Shown here: piece by piece, positions 36,477 through 44,582 of the stretch
Position numbering within the stretch: the first letter of the stretch is position 1
Layout: every line of letters begins with the position of its first letter
Source of the DNA: CAZKBP01 sp964551015
Lineage (GTDB): Bacteria > Bacteroidota > Bacteroidia > Cytophagales > Microscillaceae
Length of the DNA: 64,000 bases
Reading direction: 5' to 3'
Assembly: GCA_964551015.1 (NCBI GenBank)
Contig: CAZKBP010000017.1
Location: 1-64,000 of the forward strand
Notes under the pieces: model-generated
Databases searched by the model: none
What the model was told of the DNA's origin: nothing
Seen by the model: the letters and a program-made list of their open reading frames with translations, nothing else
Translations under genes and position numbers: made by a program

Positions 36477-37466
36477 TTAAGACTGCACGCGCTTGGAATG
36501 TTTGCGAGAAATATCAAAGTCAAACTCTATTTCTCGCATACACTTAAAATGTTTCTTGGGGCAAACCCTACGACCAGATTTAGAGCAGGGACGACAGTTG
36601 AGCGATTTATTCTCCAAGATAGCGTAATCTGTTTGATAAGGATGAAACCCAAGGGGAGAAGTGCTTCCAAAGATCGCGTAGGTCTTCTTTTTGAAAGCGG
36701 CTGCAATGTGGGTCAGGCCCGTATCGTGCCCAAAGACCAGATCGGCCTGTTTTACCAAGGAGGCAGATTGACTAATATTGTAGCTTCCACAAGCATTGTA
36801 GAGTGGAATGGGACGAGGGGAGCGAAACTCTTGAATGAGCTGCTCGGCTGTGTCGTGGTCTTCTTGGCCACCGATGAGGATAATCGGGTGATTAATTTTA
36901 TGACACAATTCTTTCAACTTGCGGATAGGAAGTTTTTTGGTAGGCTCACTGGCTCCAATCACCAGTGCCACGTAGCCATCCTGATAGATCTCGGGAAGCG
37001 AATCGAGAGAGACTTCATCTTTTTGGGCAATAAAATAGTCCAGACCTTTGCCGTCAGGCTCAACGCCCAAGGGTTTTACAGTATCCATATAGCGGTCTGC
37101 TACATGAACAGGGGGCATACGATTAATTTTGAAATTGATAAAGAGCCATCTCTCCCAAGTCAGTTTGCGATAGGAAAAGGCTTTCACGCCGAGCCGAAAC
37201 TTGATCCAAGCGGTACGTAAATTTTTATGGAGATCAATGATATAGTCAAATTTTTCTTGCTGTAGCTGGGTAGTAAGCTGGCGGAGGCTATCTTTCAAGT
37301 AATGCACTTTATCCAAATAAGGATTATGGCTCATCATGCTGCGATATTGGTATTTTGTACAATAATGAAGCTCTAAGCCAGGAATTTGCTCTTTCAAACC
37401 TCGAATCACGGGGCTTGTCCAGACAATATCACCAATAGCAGAAAAACGGATGATTAAAACTTTCAT
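36477..37466 (-). CDS. Glycosyltransferase family 9 (heptosyltransferase-like)
   Basis: The 329-residue protein begins with VLIIRFSAIGDIVWTSPVI, the family 9 opening motif, and contains YIIDLHKNLRTAW, and in the donor half LVFGHDTGLTHIAAAFKKKTYAIFGSTSPLGFHPY. ADP-heptose:LPS heptosyltransferases have these features and act on the cytoplasmic face of the inner membrane; the exact sugar is not proved here. A Cys-rich tail (NCRPCSKSGRRVCPKKHFKC) is common in this group. Its ATG overlaps the stop region of the GT2 gene upstream by 4 bp, so translation is coupled. Confidence 0.92.
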   Translation of the reverse strand: MKVLIIRFSAIGDIVWTSPVIRGLKEQIPGLELHYCTKYQYRSMMSHNPYLDKVHYLKDSLRQLTTQLQQEKFDYIIDLHKNLRTAWIKFRLGVKAFSYRKLTWERWLFINFKINRMPPVHVADRYMDTVKPLGVEPDGKGLDYFIAQKDEVSLDSLPEIYQDGYVALVIGASEPTKKLPIRKLKELCHKINHPIILIGGQEDHDTAEQLIQEFRSPRPIPLYNACGSYNISQSASLVKQADLVFGHDTGLTHIAAAFKKKTYAIFGSTSPLGFHPYQTDYAILENKSLNCRPCSKSGRRVCPKKHFKCMREIEFDFDISRKHSKRVQS

Positions 37467-38287
37467 TGAATAAAGGAAGTGTTTTTTTCAGACTGTTTTT
37501 TGATTTCCCTCAGCTTTACATATTTGATAAAGGTAAAATGAGCATCAATCATCGCAATCACAAAACCATAATAACCACAAAGGAAACCCATTTTTAGAAA
37601 AAAGCTTTTGACAAAAGCCAAAAAAGGGCTCAAAACCAACCGCCACCAAGAAGCCTTGCGACCACTCTCATAATAGGAGCGTGCTGATATTTCCGAAAGA
37701 TAATTCATTTGACGAACGTGATCACCGACGGACTGAAAGCTGTAGTGAAGTAAATTTCCCTTCAAGCGCTGGACACTTGTTCCCGGCTCGAGTATAAATT
37801 TATCGTGAGGATTCATACCACCCCATTGCCCTTTGGTTTTATCCCAGAGCCTGAGCTTGCGGTCAGGATACCAACTCCCGTACCAAATCCACTGCCCTCC
37901 GTATTGGGTAACTCGGTTCATAGCGTAACCATCTTTCTGCCAATTCTGCTTAACTTCTAAGATAGAGGCGCGGAGTGTATCATCTAGGGCTTCATCAGCA
38001 TCCAGAGAAAGCACGTGCTGATACTCAGTCTGGGAAAGGGCATAATTTTTCTGCTGGATATGGCCCTCGAAAGGATGTTGGATAAATTTGACCCCTCTTT
38101 CTACGCAAATCTCTCGAGTACGATCGGTCGAGAAAGAGTCTACTACTACAATTTCATCTACCACTCCTTGGAGAGAATCAATACAGCGGCCGATATGAAG
38201 CTCCTCATTTTTAGTAATGATAACAGCACTAACACGCTTGGCCAAAGTATGGGCTGTTTTATTCTCTACGAGTTGAGGCATAAACAT
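37463..38287 (-). CDS. Glycosyltransferase family 2, WaaE/KdtX-like
   Basis: A 274-residue GT2 enzyme with SAVIITKNEELHIGRCIDSL, VVVDSFSTDRT, and the DXD-type site LSLDADEAL. A tryptophan-rich central part (GGQWIWYGSWYPDRKLRLW, GGMNPHDKF) and a hydrophobic C-terminus (SPFLAFVKSFFLKMGFLCG) match the LPS-core beta-glucosyltransferase group WaaE/KdtX. It is the first gene of the minus-strand glycosyltransferase operon and is driven by a TAACTTTG element at 38354-38361 facing away from the sigma factor gene. Confidence 0.9.
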   Translation of the reverse strand: MFMPQLVENKTAHTLAKRVSAVIITKNEELHIGRCIDSLQGVVDEIVVVDSFSTDRTREICVERGVKFIQHPFEGHIQQKNYALSQTEYQHVLSLDADEALDDTLRASILEVKQNWQKDGYAMNRVTQYGGQWIWYGSWYPDRKLRLWDKTKGQWGGMNPHDKFILEPGTSVQRLKGNLLHYSFQSVGDHVRQMNYLSEISARSYYESGRKASWWRLVLSPFLAFVKSFFLKMGFLCGYYGFVIAMIDAHFTFIKYVKLREIKKQSEKNTSFIQ

Positions 38288-38353
38288 TCTAAACCTTCAA
38301 TAGGTTCCTATTTAAAGCTTCCTACTTGCTACTGAACAATGTATTTAAATTGA

Positions 38354-38361
38354 CAAAGTTA
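38354..38361 (-). promoter_or_regulatory. Putative promoter of the glycosyltransferase operon (TAACTTTG)
   Basis: The minus strand reads TAACTTTG, giving a start near 38349 and a leader of about 60 nt. The element is part of a perfect 12-bp inverted repeat (TGACAAAGTTAC at 38351-38362 against GTAACTTTGTCA at 38438-38449), so both divergent promoters carry the same extended sequence. Confidence 0.5.
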
Positions 38362-38438
38362 CTCGATTTTATCTCATACTTTTGGGATATTAGCAAATTT
38401 TAACATCCCTATAACATCTCAAGAAGCGAGTATTTTCG

Positions 38439-38446
38439 TAACTTTG
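38439..38446 (+). promoter_or_regulatory. Putative promoter of the ECF sigma factor gene (TAACTTTG)
   Basis: TAACTTTG matches TAnnTTTG, with a start expected near 38452 and a leader of about 36 nt. It is the right arm of the 12-bp inverted repeat described for the divergent glycosyltransferase promoter. No clear -33 TTTG is seen at 17-22 bp upstream. Confidence 0.5.
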
Positions 38447-38487
38447 TCAGGACATTAAATGAAAAACCAAAGATTTTTAGATTTTAT

Positions 38488-39069
38488 ATGAGTAAATCAA
38501 CTCAAAAATACACAGAAAAAGAAAAACATAAAATCTTCAATGAGGAGTTTATGCCGCTTGTAGACGCTGCTTACAATTTTGCCTTCAGATTGACTCTTGA
38601 TGAAGATGATGCCAAAGACCTCGTGCAAGATACTTACCTGAAAGCTTTTCGTTTTATTGAATCTTTTCAGCAAGGAACTAATGCTAAAGCATGGCTGTTT
38701 AGAATACTAAAAAATAGCTTTATCAACGATTATCGTAAAAAAGCGAAGCAACCAGCCAAAGTAGATTATCAAGAGGTAGAGCAAATCTATAACTCTGAGG
38801 AAGCAGATTTTAAGATGACAACCGACCTGAGAATAGATGTTTTGCAGGGGATGATCGGGGACGAGGTTGCTATTGCGCTTAATTCCTTGGCCATAGATTT
38901 TAGAACGGTCATTATCCTGTGTGATATCGAAGGATTCACCTATGAAGAAATGGCCAAGATATTGGATATTCCAATCGGAACCGTGAGGTCAAGGCTCCAC
39001 CGTGCAAGAAATCTGCTGAAAGAAAAGTTGAGGGATTACGTGCAAAAACATGGTTATGGCTCGAATTAA
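38488..39069 (+). CDS. ECF-type RNA polymerase sigma factor
   Basis: The 193-residue protein has sigma region 2 near residues 25-95 (YNFAFRLTLDEDDAKDLVQDTYLKAFRF, then AWLFRILKNSFINDYRK) and region 4 near 130-185 (FRTVIILCDIEGFTYEEMAKIL, GTVRSRLHRARNLLKEKL). It lacks regions 1 and 3, so it is a group 4 (RpoE/SigW-like) factor for envelope or stress genes. The next gene, 115 bp downstream, encodes a zinc-finger protein of anti-sigma type, a standard pairing. It is divergent from the glycosyltransferase operon with matching promoter elements. Confidence 0.93.
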   Translation: MSKSTQKYTEKEKHKIFNEEFMPLVDAAYNFAFRLTLDEDDAKDLVQDTYLKAFRFIESFQQGTNAKAWLFRILKNSFINDYRKKAKQPAKVDYQEVEQIYNSEEADFKMTTDLRIDVLQGMIGDEVAIALNSLAIDFRTVIILCDIEGFTYEEMAKILDIPIGTVRSRLHRARNLLKEKLRDYVQKHGYGSN

Positions 39070-39184
39070 TTTGTAGTCTTCTCCGTTGTGCCTAATGTCT
39101 CCCTCTTGTTGAGAAAGACGAAATGCTACATATTCACAAGTTGGATATATCAAGATTCATTAACCCTAAATCTCGTTTTTCATT

Positions 39185-39454
39185 ATGTCCACGAATACTC
39201 ACGATTCTGCAAACGGTCATTGTCCTGAATGCGAAAAGTGCCTAGAGGTGCTACACATTGTACTAGACGATGAAGCTACCGAAGAGCAAGTTGCTTTTGT
39301 TAAAGCGCACGTAGATAGCTGCTCTCGCTGTTTTGATTGCTATGAAGTTGATAAGTCCCTTAAAGAAAGCGTTCGCGTAAAGATTTCTAAAAAACAACTT
39401 CCCGACGGACTGATTGAGGAGATACACCTGAGAATCCACGGGGTCGTTAGCTAA
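39185..39454 (+). CDS. Zinc-finger anti-sigma-like protein
   Basis: A soluble 89-residue protein with the zinc-binding anti-sigma pattern H42-x3-C46-x2-C49 (AHVDSCSRC), the arrangement of RsrA/ChrR-type factors. There are further cysteines at 13, 16, 19 and 52 (CPECEKC near the N-terminus). It has no membrane segment, so it would sense a cytoplasmic signal such as thiol oxidation and hold the upstream sigma factor inactive; the target is inferred from gene order. The short spacer before gmk (65 bp) suggests possible co-transcription with it. Confidence 0.8.
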   Translation: MSTNTHDSANGHCPECEKCLEVLHIVLDDEATEEQVAFVKAHVDSCSRCFDCYEVDKSLKESVRVKISKKQLPDGLIEEIHLRIHGVVS

Positions 39455-39519
39455 CCTATCTCTCTAAGTCCTGAATCTATCAGAAAAGACGGTTCAAAAT
39501 TCCCTCGAAAAACCATGGT

Positions 39520-40092
39520 ATGGGCAAAGTTATTATCTTTTCAGCTCCTTCTGGTGCCGGGAAAACCACTATCGTACAACGATTGCTTTCCCAGAATGAC
39601 CAATTGGATTTCTCTATCTCTGCCTGTACACGCCCCCGACGTACCCATGAACAACACGCCAAAGACTACTATTTTCTTAGCCCAGAACAATTTCGCCGAA
39701 AGATTCAAGAAAACGCTTTTATCGAATGGGAAGAGGTCTATGAAAATATGTACTACGGTACCTTGAAATCAGAGGTAGAGCGGATTTGGAAGGAGGGAAA
39801 ACACGTGCTTTTTGACGTAGACGTAAAAGGAGGTCTACATCTCAAAAATTTTTATCAAGAGCGGGCACTGGCTATTTTTATAGCCGCCCCTTCTTTACAA
39901 GTACTCGAAGATCGCTTGCGCAATCGTGATACTGACCCAGAACACAGTATTCGAAGGCGTCTGGCCAAAGCTCAGCAGGAGATTTCCTATGAAGATCAGT
40001 TCGACCACGTGATTGTTAACGACAATTTGGAAGAAGCCGTGCGGCAAGCCCAAACCTTGATTGAGCATTTTATTTATCAAGAAAGTAACTAA
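39520..40092 (+). CDS. gmk: Guanylate kinase
   Basis: Gmk phosphorylates GMP to GDP with ATP. The 190-residue protein opens with GKVIIFSAPSGAGKTTIV (P-loop at residues 8-16), followed by ISACTRPRR and DYYFLS for GMP binding, and VLFDVDVKGG for the base and Mg site. RRLAKAQQEISYEDQFDHVIVN near the C-terminus is the usual lid and end region. The length is normal. nadD starts 6 bp later, so the two genes share a transcript. Confidence 0.97.
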   Translation: MGKVIIFSAPSGAGKTTIVQRLLSQNDQLDFSISACTRPRRTHEQHAKDYYFLSPEQFRRKIQENAFIEWEEVYENMYYGTLKSEVERIWKEGKHVLFDVDVKGGLHLKNFYQERALAIFIAAPSLQVLEDRLRNRDTDPEHSIRRRLAKAQQEISYEDQFDHVIVNDNLEEAVRQAQTLIEHFIYQESN

Positions 40093-40098
40093 CTGCTG

Positions 40099-40671
40099 AT
40101 GAAAGTAGGTTTGTTTTTCGGATCATTCAATCCCATCCATATCGGGCATCTGATTATTGCGCATACACTCGTAGAAAACACAGATTATCGTGAGGTCTGG
40201 TTCGTTATTTCTCCTCAAAATCCTTTCAAGAAGCAAAAAGATCTACTTCACGAATTTGACCGCTATGATTTGGTTGAGCAAGCCGTCGCCGAGCACCCAC
40301 ATCTAAGAGTAAGTGATGTGGAGTTTCAGATGCCTCGCCCTAGCTACACCATTGATACGCTCACCGTTCTACAAGAAAAACATCCCGAAAAACAGTTTGC
40401 CCTGATTATGGGAAGCGATAATCTGCATCATTTCAAGAAGTGGAAGAATTATGAAAAAATTTTAGAATACTTTAGCTTACTTGTCTACCCACGCCCTGGT
40501 ACCGAAAATCACGACTGGAAAGATCATCCCCACGTGCAAGAAGTAGAAGCACCTTTACTTAACATTTCGGCTACTTATATTCGCCGCCAAATCCAACAAA
40601 ATAAATCCATCAAATATCTCGTGCCCGAAGCCGTAGAAGCTTACATTTTAAGAAAGAAATTTTATCTTTGA
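40099..40671 (+). CDS. nadD: Nicotinate-nucleotide adenylyltransferase
   Basis: NadD adenylates nicotinate mononucleotide, supplying the substrate of NadE. The 190-residue protein has the nucleotidyltransferase opening VGLFFGSFNPIHIGHL with the HIGH motif, FVISPQNPFKK, the central IMGSDNLHHFKKWKNYE, and the C-terminal ISATYIRRQI motif corresponding to ISSTxIR. All key motifs are intact and the length is normal. It is tightly linked to gmk upstream; a hairpin follows the stop codon. Confidence 0.96.
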   Translation: MKVGLFFGSFNPIHIGHLIIAHTLVENTDYREVWFVISPQNPFKKQKDLLHEFDRYDLVEQAVAEHPHLRVSDVEFQMPRPSYTIDTLTVLQEKHPEKQFALIMGSDNLHHFKKWKNYEKILEYFSLLVYPRPGTENHDWKDHPHVQEVEAPLLNISATYIRRQIQQNKSIKYLVPEAVEAYILRKKFYL

Positions 40672-40697
40672 GGAATTTTTGGGAAAATAGTTGTCTG

Positions 40698-40777
40698 TTG
40701 ACGGTTGTCCATTATCTATTCTCGATGGTTGGCTCTTCTGTTGAGCCAGTTTTCTTAATGCAGCTGACAACCAGCAA
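40698..40777. repeat. Nested inverted repeat in the nadD-carA spacer
   Basis: TTGACGGTTGTC (40698-40709) is mirrored with two mismatches by GACAACCAGCAA (40766-40777), and the pair encloses the perfect hairpin at 40730-40748. Short GTTGTC/GACAAC words repeat on both sides, extending to about 40792. The whole block could fold as one long stem with an inner terminator. Its style matches the spacers at 12.3 kb and 49.0 kb. Confidence 0.5.
40726..40756 (+). terminator. Rho-independent terminator after nadD
   Basis: TGGCTC (40730-40735) pairs with GAGCCA (40743-40748) across a 7-nt loop and is followed by GTTTTCTT. It lies about 55 bp after the nadD stop and 60 bp before carA, so it separates the gmk-nadD unit from carA. 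Confidence 0.55.
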
Positions 40778-40815
40778 CCCACAACTCATAACAGAAAAGC
40801 CACAACTTATAAAAA

Positions 40816-41898
40816 ATGAATAAAGCATTTTTATTGTTAGAAGACGGGACTTTCTTAGAAGGAAAAGCTTTGGGTAAAATTGGTACCACCACGGGCGAGC
40901 TCTGCTTTAATACGGGCATGACAGGCTACCAAGAAATCTACACGGATCCTTCTTATTACGGACAAATCGTGATCAATACCACCGCGCACATCGGCAATTA
41001 CGGTACGATAGAGATGGACAATGAATCGGCAGATGTGAAGATCAGTGGCATGATTTGTAATGATTTTTCGGATATTTATTCCCGCCAAATTGCCCAAGCT
41101 TCTTTACAAGCGTATTTAGAAAAATCCAATACAGTGGGCATCTGCGAAATTGACACCCGCGCCTTGGTGCGCCACATTCGTAATCTCGGTGCCATGAACG
41201 GTGTCATCTCTTCGGAAACGGGCGATCGTAAAATTCTTCAACAAAAATTAGATGAAACCCCTTCTATGGAAGGTTTGGAATTAGCCTCGCAAGTGAGTAC
41301 TCGAGAAGCTTATTTCGCAGGAAATCCTGAGGCTAAATATCGTATCGCCGCGCTGGATTTAGGAATTAAGCAAAATATCTTGAATAATTTCGTCGATCGG
41401 GATGCTTATTGCCAAGTCTTCCCTGCTCAAACCTCTTTCGAGGAAATGCAAAAGTTTAATCCTACGGGTTATTTTATCTCCAATGGCCCTGGCGACCCGG
41501 CTCCCATGGACTATGCTATGCAGACAGTGAAGCAAATTTTGGATGCGAATATTCCTTTGTTTGGGATTTGTCTGGGGCATCAATTACTTGCCCGCGCCGT
41601 AGGTGTGTCTACCTTTAAAATGCATCACGGCCACCGCGGACTGAACCATCCGGTCAAAAATATCATCACGGGGCAGTGTGAAATCACCTCTCAGAATCAT
41701 GGTTTTGGAATTCAAGCCCAAGATGCCGAGAAAAACGACCAAATCATCGCCACTCACCGCCATCTCAACGATCAATCTCTGGAAGGGATTCGCATTAAAG
41801 AAAAAAATGCTTTCTCGGTACAATATCACCCCGAATCTTCACCCGGGCCACACGATTCACGCTATCTGTTCGAGGAATTTATCGGCATGATGAATTGA
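40816..41898 (+). CDS. carA: Carbamoyl-phosphate synthase small subunit
   Basis: CarA is the glutaminase subunit that hands ammonia to CarB. The 360-residue protein has the N-terminal CPSase domain (LLLEDGTFLEGKALG, FNTGMTGYQEIYTDPSYYGQ, CEIDTRALVRHIR) and a class I glutamine amidotransferase domain with C252 in FGICLGHQLL, and H338 and E340 in YHPESSPGP, so the triad is complete. The length is normal. It is separated from carB by 13.7 kb, where most bacteria keep carAB together. It ends convergently with the ClpN-domain gene. Confidence 0.97.
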   Translation: MNKAFLLLEDGTFLEGKALGKIGTTTGELCFNTGMTGYQEIYTDPSYYGQIVINTTAHIGNYGTIEMDNESADVKISGMICNDFSDIYSRQIAQASLQAYLEKSNTVGICEIDTRALVRHIRNLGAMNGVISSETGDRKILQQKLDETPSMEGLELASQVSTREAYFAGNPEAKYRIAALDLGIKQNILNNFVDRDAYCQVFPAQTSFEEMQKFNPTGYFISNGPGDPAPMDYAMQTVKQILDANIPLFGICLGHQLLARAVGVSTFKMHHGHRGLNHPVKNIITGQCEITSQNHGFGIQAQDAEKNDQIIATHRHLNDQSLEGIRIKEKNAFSVQYHPESSPGPHDSRYLFEEFIGMMN

Positions 41899-41935
41899 AT
41901 TGAATCCACGGACGGCAGACGACTGCCCACGGTTT

Positions 41936-42421
41936 CTAACCATTCAAAGTAGGAGCTTGCTCTTGATACGCTTCTTTTAGTTGAGCGAAGAGAGAATCGT
42001 AGCTGAGGTCATATTTCTGGGCGAAAGTAGCCAATCTTTCAGGAGCGACCCTGAGGGCAGAGAGGAGGATGATCTCGGGAGTGATGAATTCTACCGCAAG
42101 TGCCTTAGCCTCGGCGTAGGTATTTTTTAGAATATCTTCTGAAAGTTTGGTCAGGGGAGACAATCGGCCTTGGTTGGATACTCTTTCGGTATGGGGTAAT
42201 TCATTTTTTACATCCTGTAATAAGATTTTCGAGTCAACTTTTTGCTGTTTTAGCCAATTCTCGCTCCAACCTGCTTTTAATCGGAATATTCCGGCTACGA
42301 GATGTTCCGGTTCTAAAGTCGGGGAATTCCAAGCCAAAGCCATTTCATTAGAGAGAGCAATACTTTCTTTGCAAGGATTAGAAAATCTAGGTTGATCGGA
42401 TGGCATCATAGGGATCATCAT
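41936..42421 (-). CDS. Stand-alone Clp N-domain protein
   Basis: The 161-residue protein consists of the double four-helix repeat found at the N-terminus of ClpA/ClpC ATPases (Clp_N, residues ~15-150): FSNPCKESIALSNEMALAW, EPEHLVAGIFRL, then the second repeat LTKLSEDILKNTYAEA, ITPEIILLSALRV. There is no AAA+ module and none is adjacent, so it cannot unfold proteins itself. Related short proteins may act as adaptors or decoys for a Clp ATPase, but this is inference. Several Met codons near the start leave the true N-terminus uncertain by up to six residues. Confidence 0.75.
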   Translation of the reverse strand: MMIPMMPSDQPRFSNPCKESIALSNEMALAWNSPTLEPEHLVAGIFRLKAGWSENWLKQQKVDSKILLQDVKNELPHTERVSNQGRLSPLTKLSEDILKNTYAEAKALAVEFITPEIILLSALRVAPERLATFAQKYDLSYDSLFAQLKEAYQEQAPTLNG

Positions 42422-42510
42422 TTGTTTTGATGAAAATAGGCATTTTCTTGCTCATAATCAAACAAAAAGACTTAAGCCTTGAACGGCCGTCCGTCATTTG
42501 TAGGCTTAGT

Positions 42511-43122
42511 TTATTTTTGTTCCGAAAGTTTTTCTCCAGCTTTTATGGCAAGATTGATCTGATTCTCTTTGGGTGGTAGCGGGCAGATGTATTCAGGATT
42601 ATACACGCAATAGGGATGATAAGCCCGATTGAAATCAATCTCCACCTTAGTTTGCCCATCTTGGTAAGGCACATTGATGTAACGACCACCGCCGTAAGTT
42701 TCTTTGCCGCTCGTCTCGTCGGTAAAAGCTAAAAATAGCATGGGAGGCTTTTCTTCATCACGTAGTAATAATAGTTTTTGCTCTTTTCCTTGTATCGTGA
42801 AATGAGCCCAAGCGTATTTGAAATAAATTTCCGTGCCACCTTGGCTATTCGCAATTTCTACGGGTGGGGGAGGCTGAATTAGTTCTAGGCGCGCTTGTAC
42901 CCGAAAATCTTGATTCAAAGGAAAATAAGATAAGCCCTGAAAAGCTGCTTGGTCAGGAATAGGTGACTTAGAGGAGTTTTTCAAAAATTGAAATGTCTCT
43001 TGTCTTTCCTGCTGCATTTTCTCTTCGTAAGAAAGGCTCTCAGAAACGATCGAACTGCTGAGATTATAGATAATGACGACCGCCAACAACCCGACGATAA
43101 TCCATACATACGGTTTTTTCAT
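42511..43122 (-). CDS. DUF1684 domain protein, membrane-anchored
   Basis: A single N-terminal hydrophobic helix (residues ~5-22) anchors a 180-residue outer domain. The family marks of DUF1684 are clear in the second half: LAFTDETSGKETYGGGRYI, DFNRAYHPYCVYNPEY and CPLPPKENQINLAIKAGE. The invariant-looking Tyr, Cys and Asn residues suggest a binding or enzymatic site, but no activity is known to me. It lies between the ClpN-domain and radC genes on the same strand, with moderate spacers (65-90 bp). Confidence 0.88.
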   Translation of the reverse strand: MKKPYVWIIVGLLAVVIIYNLSSSIVSESLSYEEKMQQERQETFQFLKNSSKSPIPDQAAFQGLSYFPLNQDFRVQARLELIQPPPPVEIANSQGGTEIYFKYAWAHFTIQGKEQKLLLLRDEEKPPMLFLAFTDETSGKETYGGGRYINVPYQDGQTKVEIDFNRAYHPYCVYNPEYICPLPPKENQINLAIKAGEKLSEQK

Positions 43123-43187
43123 AATTATAAAATTACAAAGTCAAGATTAGAAGCTACGATCTTTCCTCCTCGAGTATGCGATGCGCC

Positions 43188-43889
43188 TTACATCAATCCT
43201 TCATCTTTAAAACTCAAGTAATCGTGATCGGCAAAGATGACATGATCCAGAATGGGCAAATCTAGGTAAGTGCCCCCTGCTTGTAGTTTTTCGGTAAGGC
43301 TCAGGTCGGCCTGACTCGGGTGTAAATTTCCCGAAGGGTGATTATGCACGAGGATAATGCCACTGCCCTTCTCCTCGAGTGCTTTCTGAAAAATCATCTT
43401 GGGGTCGGCTATAGTGCCAGAAATACCCCCCGAGCTTAGTTGTTCTTTTTTGATGACCACGTTGGCCGTGTTGAGAATAATTAGCCAAAACTCTTCGTGA
43501 TGTAAATCCATCAGGTGAGGTTGCATCAGTGCGTACACATCGGCAGCACAGGTGATTTGCTGTTTTTTGTTGGGTTCGCTTGCTTTGCGGCGGCGTCCTA
43601 GCTCGAGGGCACTCACGATACTGATGGCCTTGGCTTCACCGATCCCCTTGAATTTTTGTAAATCTTTGACACTCAGTTTCGCCAAGGCGTGTAGGTCGTA
43701 GTTGACCTTTTGTAGAATTTGCTTGGCTAGTTCTACGGCACTGAGAGAAACCGTACCAGAGCCGATCAAAATCGCAACGAGTTCGGCGTCGGAGAGTGCC
43801 ATCTTGCCTTTGAGCAGGAGCTTTTCGCGGGGGCGGTCTTCCTCTGCCCAACGCTTAATCTGGAGATAAGGTGTTTTGGATTCTTCCAT
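43188..43889 (-). CDS. radC: RadC family JAB-domain protein
   Basis: The 233-residue protein has an N-terminal helix-hairpin-helix region (LSDAELVAILIGSGT, KFKGIGEAKAISIVSALELGRR) and a C-terminal JAB/MPN-like metal-binding domain with GIILVHNHPSGNLHPSQAD, in which the His-x-His and Ser/Asp ligands are intact. The family was once linked to DNA repair, but this has been withdrawn in E. coli and its function is open. It is the widespread chromosomal type and shows no mobile-element context here. It is followed by the DUF1684 gene on the same strand. Confidence 0.93.
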   Translation of the reverse strand: MEESKTPYLQIKRWAEEDRPREKLLLKGKMALSDAELVAILIGSGTVSLSAVELAKQILQKVNYDLHALAKLSVKDLQKFKGIGEAKAISIVSALELGRRRKASEPNKKQQITCAADVYALMQPHLMDLHHEEFWLIILNTANVVIKKEQLSSGGISGTIADPKMIFQKALEEKGSGIILVHNHPSGNLHPSQADLSLTEKLQAGGTYLDLPILDHVIFADHDYLSFKDEGLM

Positions 43890-43939
43890 AGGGTGAATTT
43901 AGGAGATATTTACCAGATTCCAAGATAGATAAAAAGGAT

Positions 43940-43972
43940 AAAAAAAGCCACTTACCTGCAAGGTCAAGTGGC
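43940..43972 (-). terminator. Rho-independent terminator of rpsT
   Basis: Read on the minus strand, GCCACTT (43966-43972) pairs with AAGTGGC (43947-43953), with a further ACCT/AGGT inner stem, and is followed by a run of seven T (43946-43940). It lies 23 bp after the rpsT stop and separates rpsT from radC. Confidence 0.8.
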
Positions 43973-43994
43973 TTATCTTGGGTAAAATTTCTAC

Positions 43995-44249
43995 CTAAGA
44001 AAGGCTATTAACAAATTTGGTCAGCTTAGATTTGTTGTTGGCAGCCTTATTCTTATGAATAATATTTTTGCGAGCCAGGCGATCTAGCATTGCCGAAACT
44101 TTCTTGAGGAGTTCTTGGGCAGTTTCTTTGTCTTTGGTACTTTGCAGCTTTTTGATAAAAGTACGCGTCGTTTTCAATTGATATCGGTTGCGAAGTCGCT
44201 TTCTTTCATTAGCGCGAATCCTTTTGATTGCCGATTTGTGATTTGCCAT
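43995..44249 (-). CDS. rpsT: 30S ribosomal protein S20
   Basis: S20 binds 16S rRNA early in small-subunit assembly. The 84-residue, strongly basic protein starts MANHKSAIKRIRANERKRLRN and contains KNIIHKNKAANNKSKLTKFV, the usual S20 ends. The length is normal. It forms its own transcription unit, with a strong consensus promoter upstream (44295-44325) and a strong terminator downstream (43940-43972). Confidence 0.98.
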   Translation of the reverse strand: MANHKSAIKRIRANERKRLRNRYQLKTTRTFIKKLQSTKDKETAQELLKKVSAMLDRLARKNIIHKNKAANNKSKLTKFVNSLS

Positions 44250-44294
44250 AATAGAAAAATATATCTAATGCGTTTATTGCTATAAAATGGATTG

Positions 44295-44325
44295 CAAAGT
44301 TAAGTGTTTAGCGTTTATTTTCAAA
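44295..44325 (-). promoter_or_regulatory. rpsT: rpsT promoter, TTTG-N19-TAACTTTG
   Basis: On the minus strand a -33 TTTG (44325-44322) is followed after 19 bp by TAACTTTG (44302-44295), an exact fit to the Bacteroidota housekeeping promoter. Transcription from about 44290 would give a 40-nt leader. This is the best promoter match found in the window and supports assigning the organism to that phylum. Confidence 0.7.
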
Positions 44326-44582
44326 TTTTCTCTAAAAATTCCTGTCAGGAATTATAGAGATGAGGGATAAATACAGGAATATTACAATCCTTGTTTTTGA
44401 AGTTAGTTTAATCATTTGCAGGGTTTGAATTTAATGAATATTAGAAAAGTGCAATTATAATCTTGTTAAATGTCAACTGAATTAATTTTTTTGGCTGTTT
44501 TTGATTTTTTTTCATCTAAAAGTTAAATTCCTGTAATATGTTTTTTATAATTGCATAGAGAAAAAAATAAAACTTGTTTACT
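44303..44582. other. AT-rich divergent spacer between rpsT and the phasin-like gene
   Basis: Apart from the rpsT promoter this spacer has no coding content. On the plus side TATAATTG at 44546-44553 is a near match to the -7 consensus and would start the phasin-like mRNA near 44558, giving a leader of about 25 nt. Runs of A and T before the start codon are typical of strong Bacteroidota initiation regions. Confidence 0.45.

Noticed and set aside
36207..37220. 337-codon plus-strand open frame opposite the GT4 and GT9 genes
   Set aside because: Both minus-strand genes have clear family motifs over the same bases; the opposite frame reads as non-protein.
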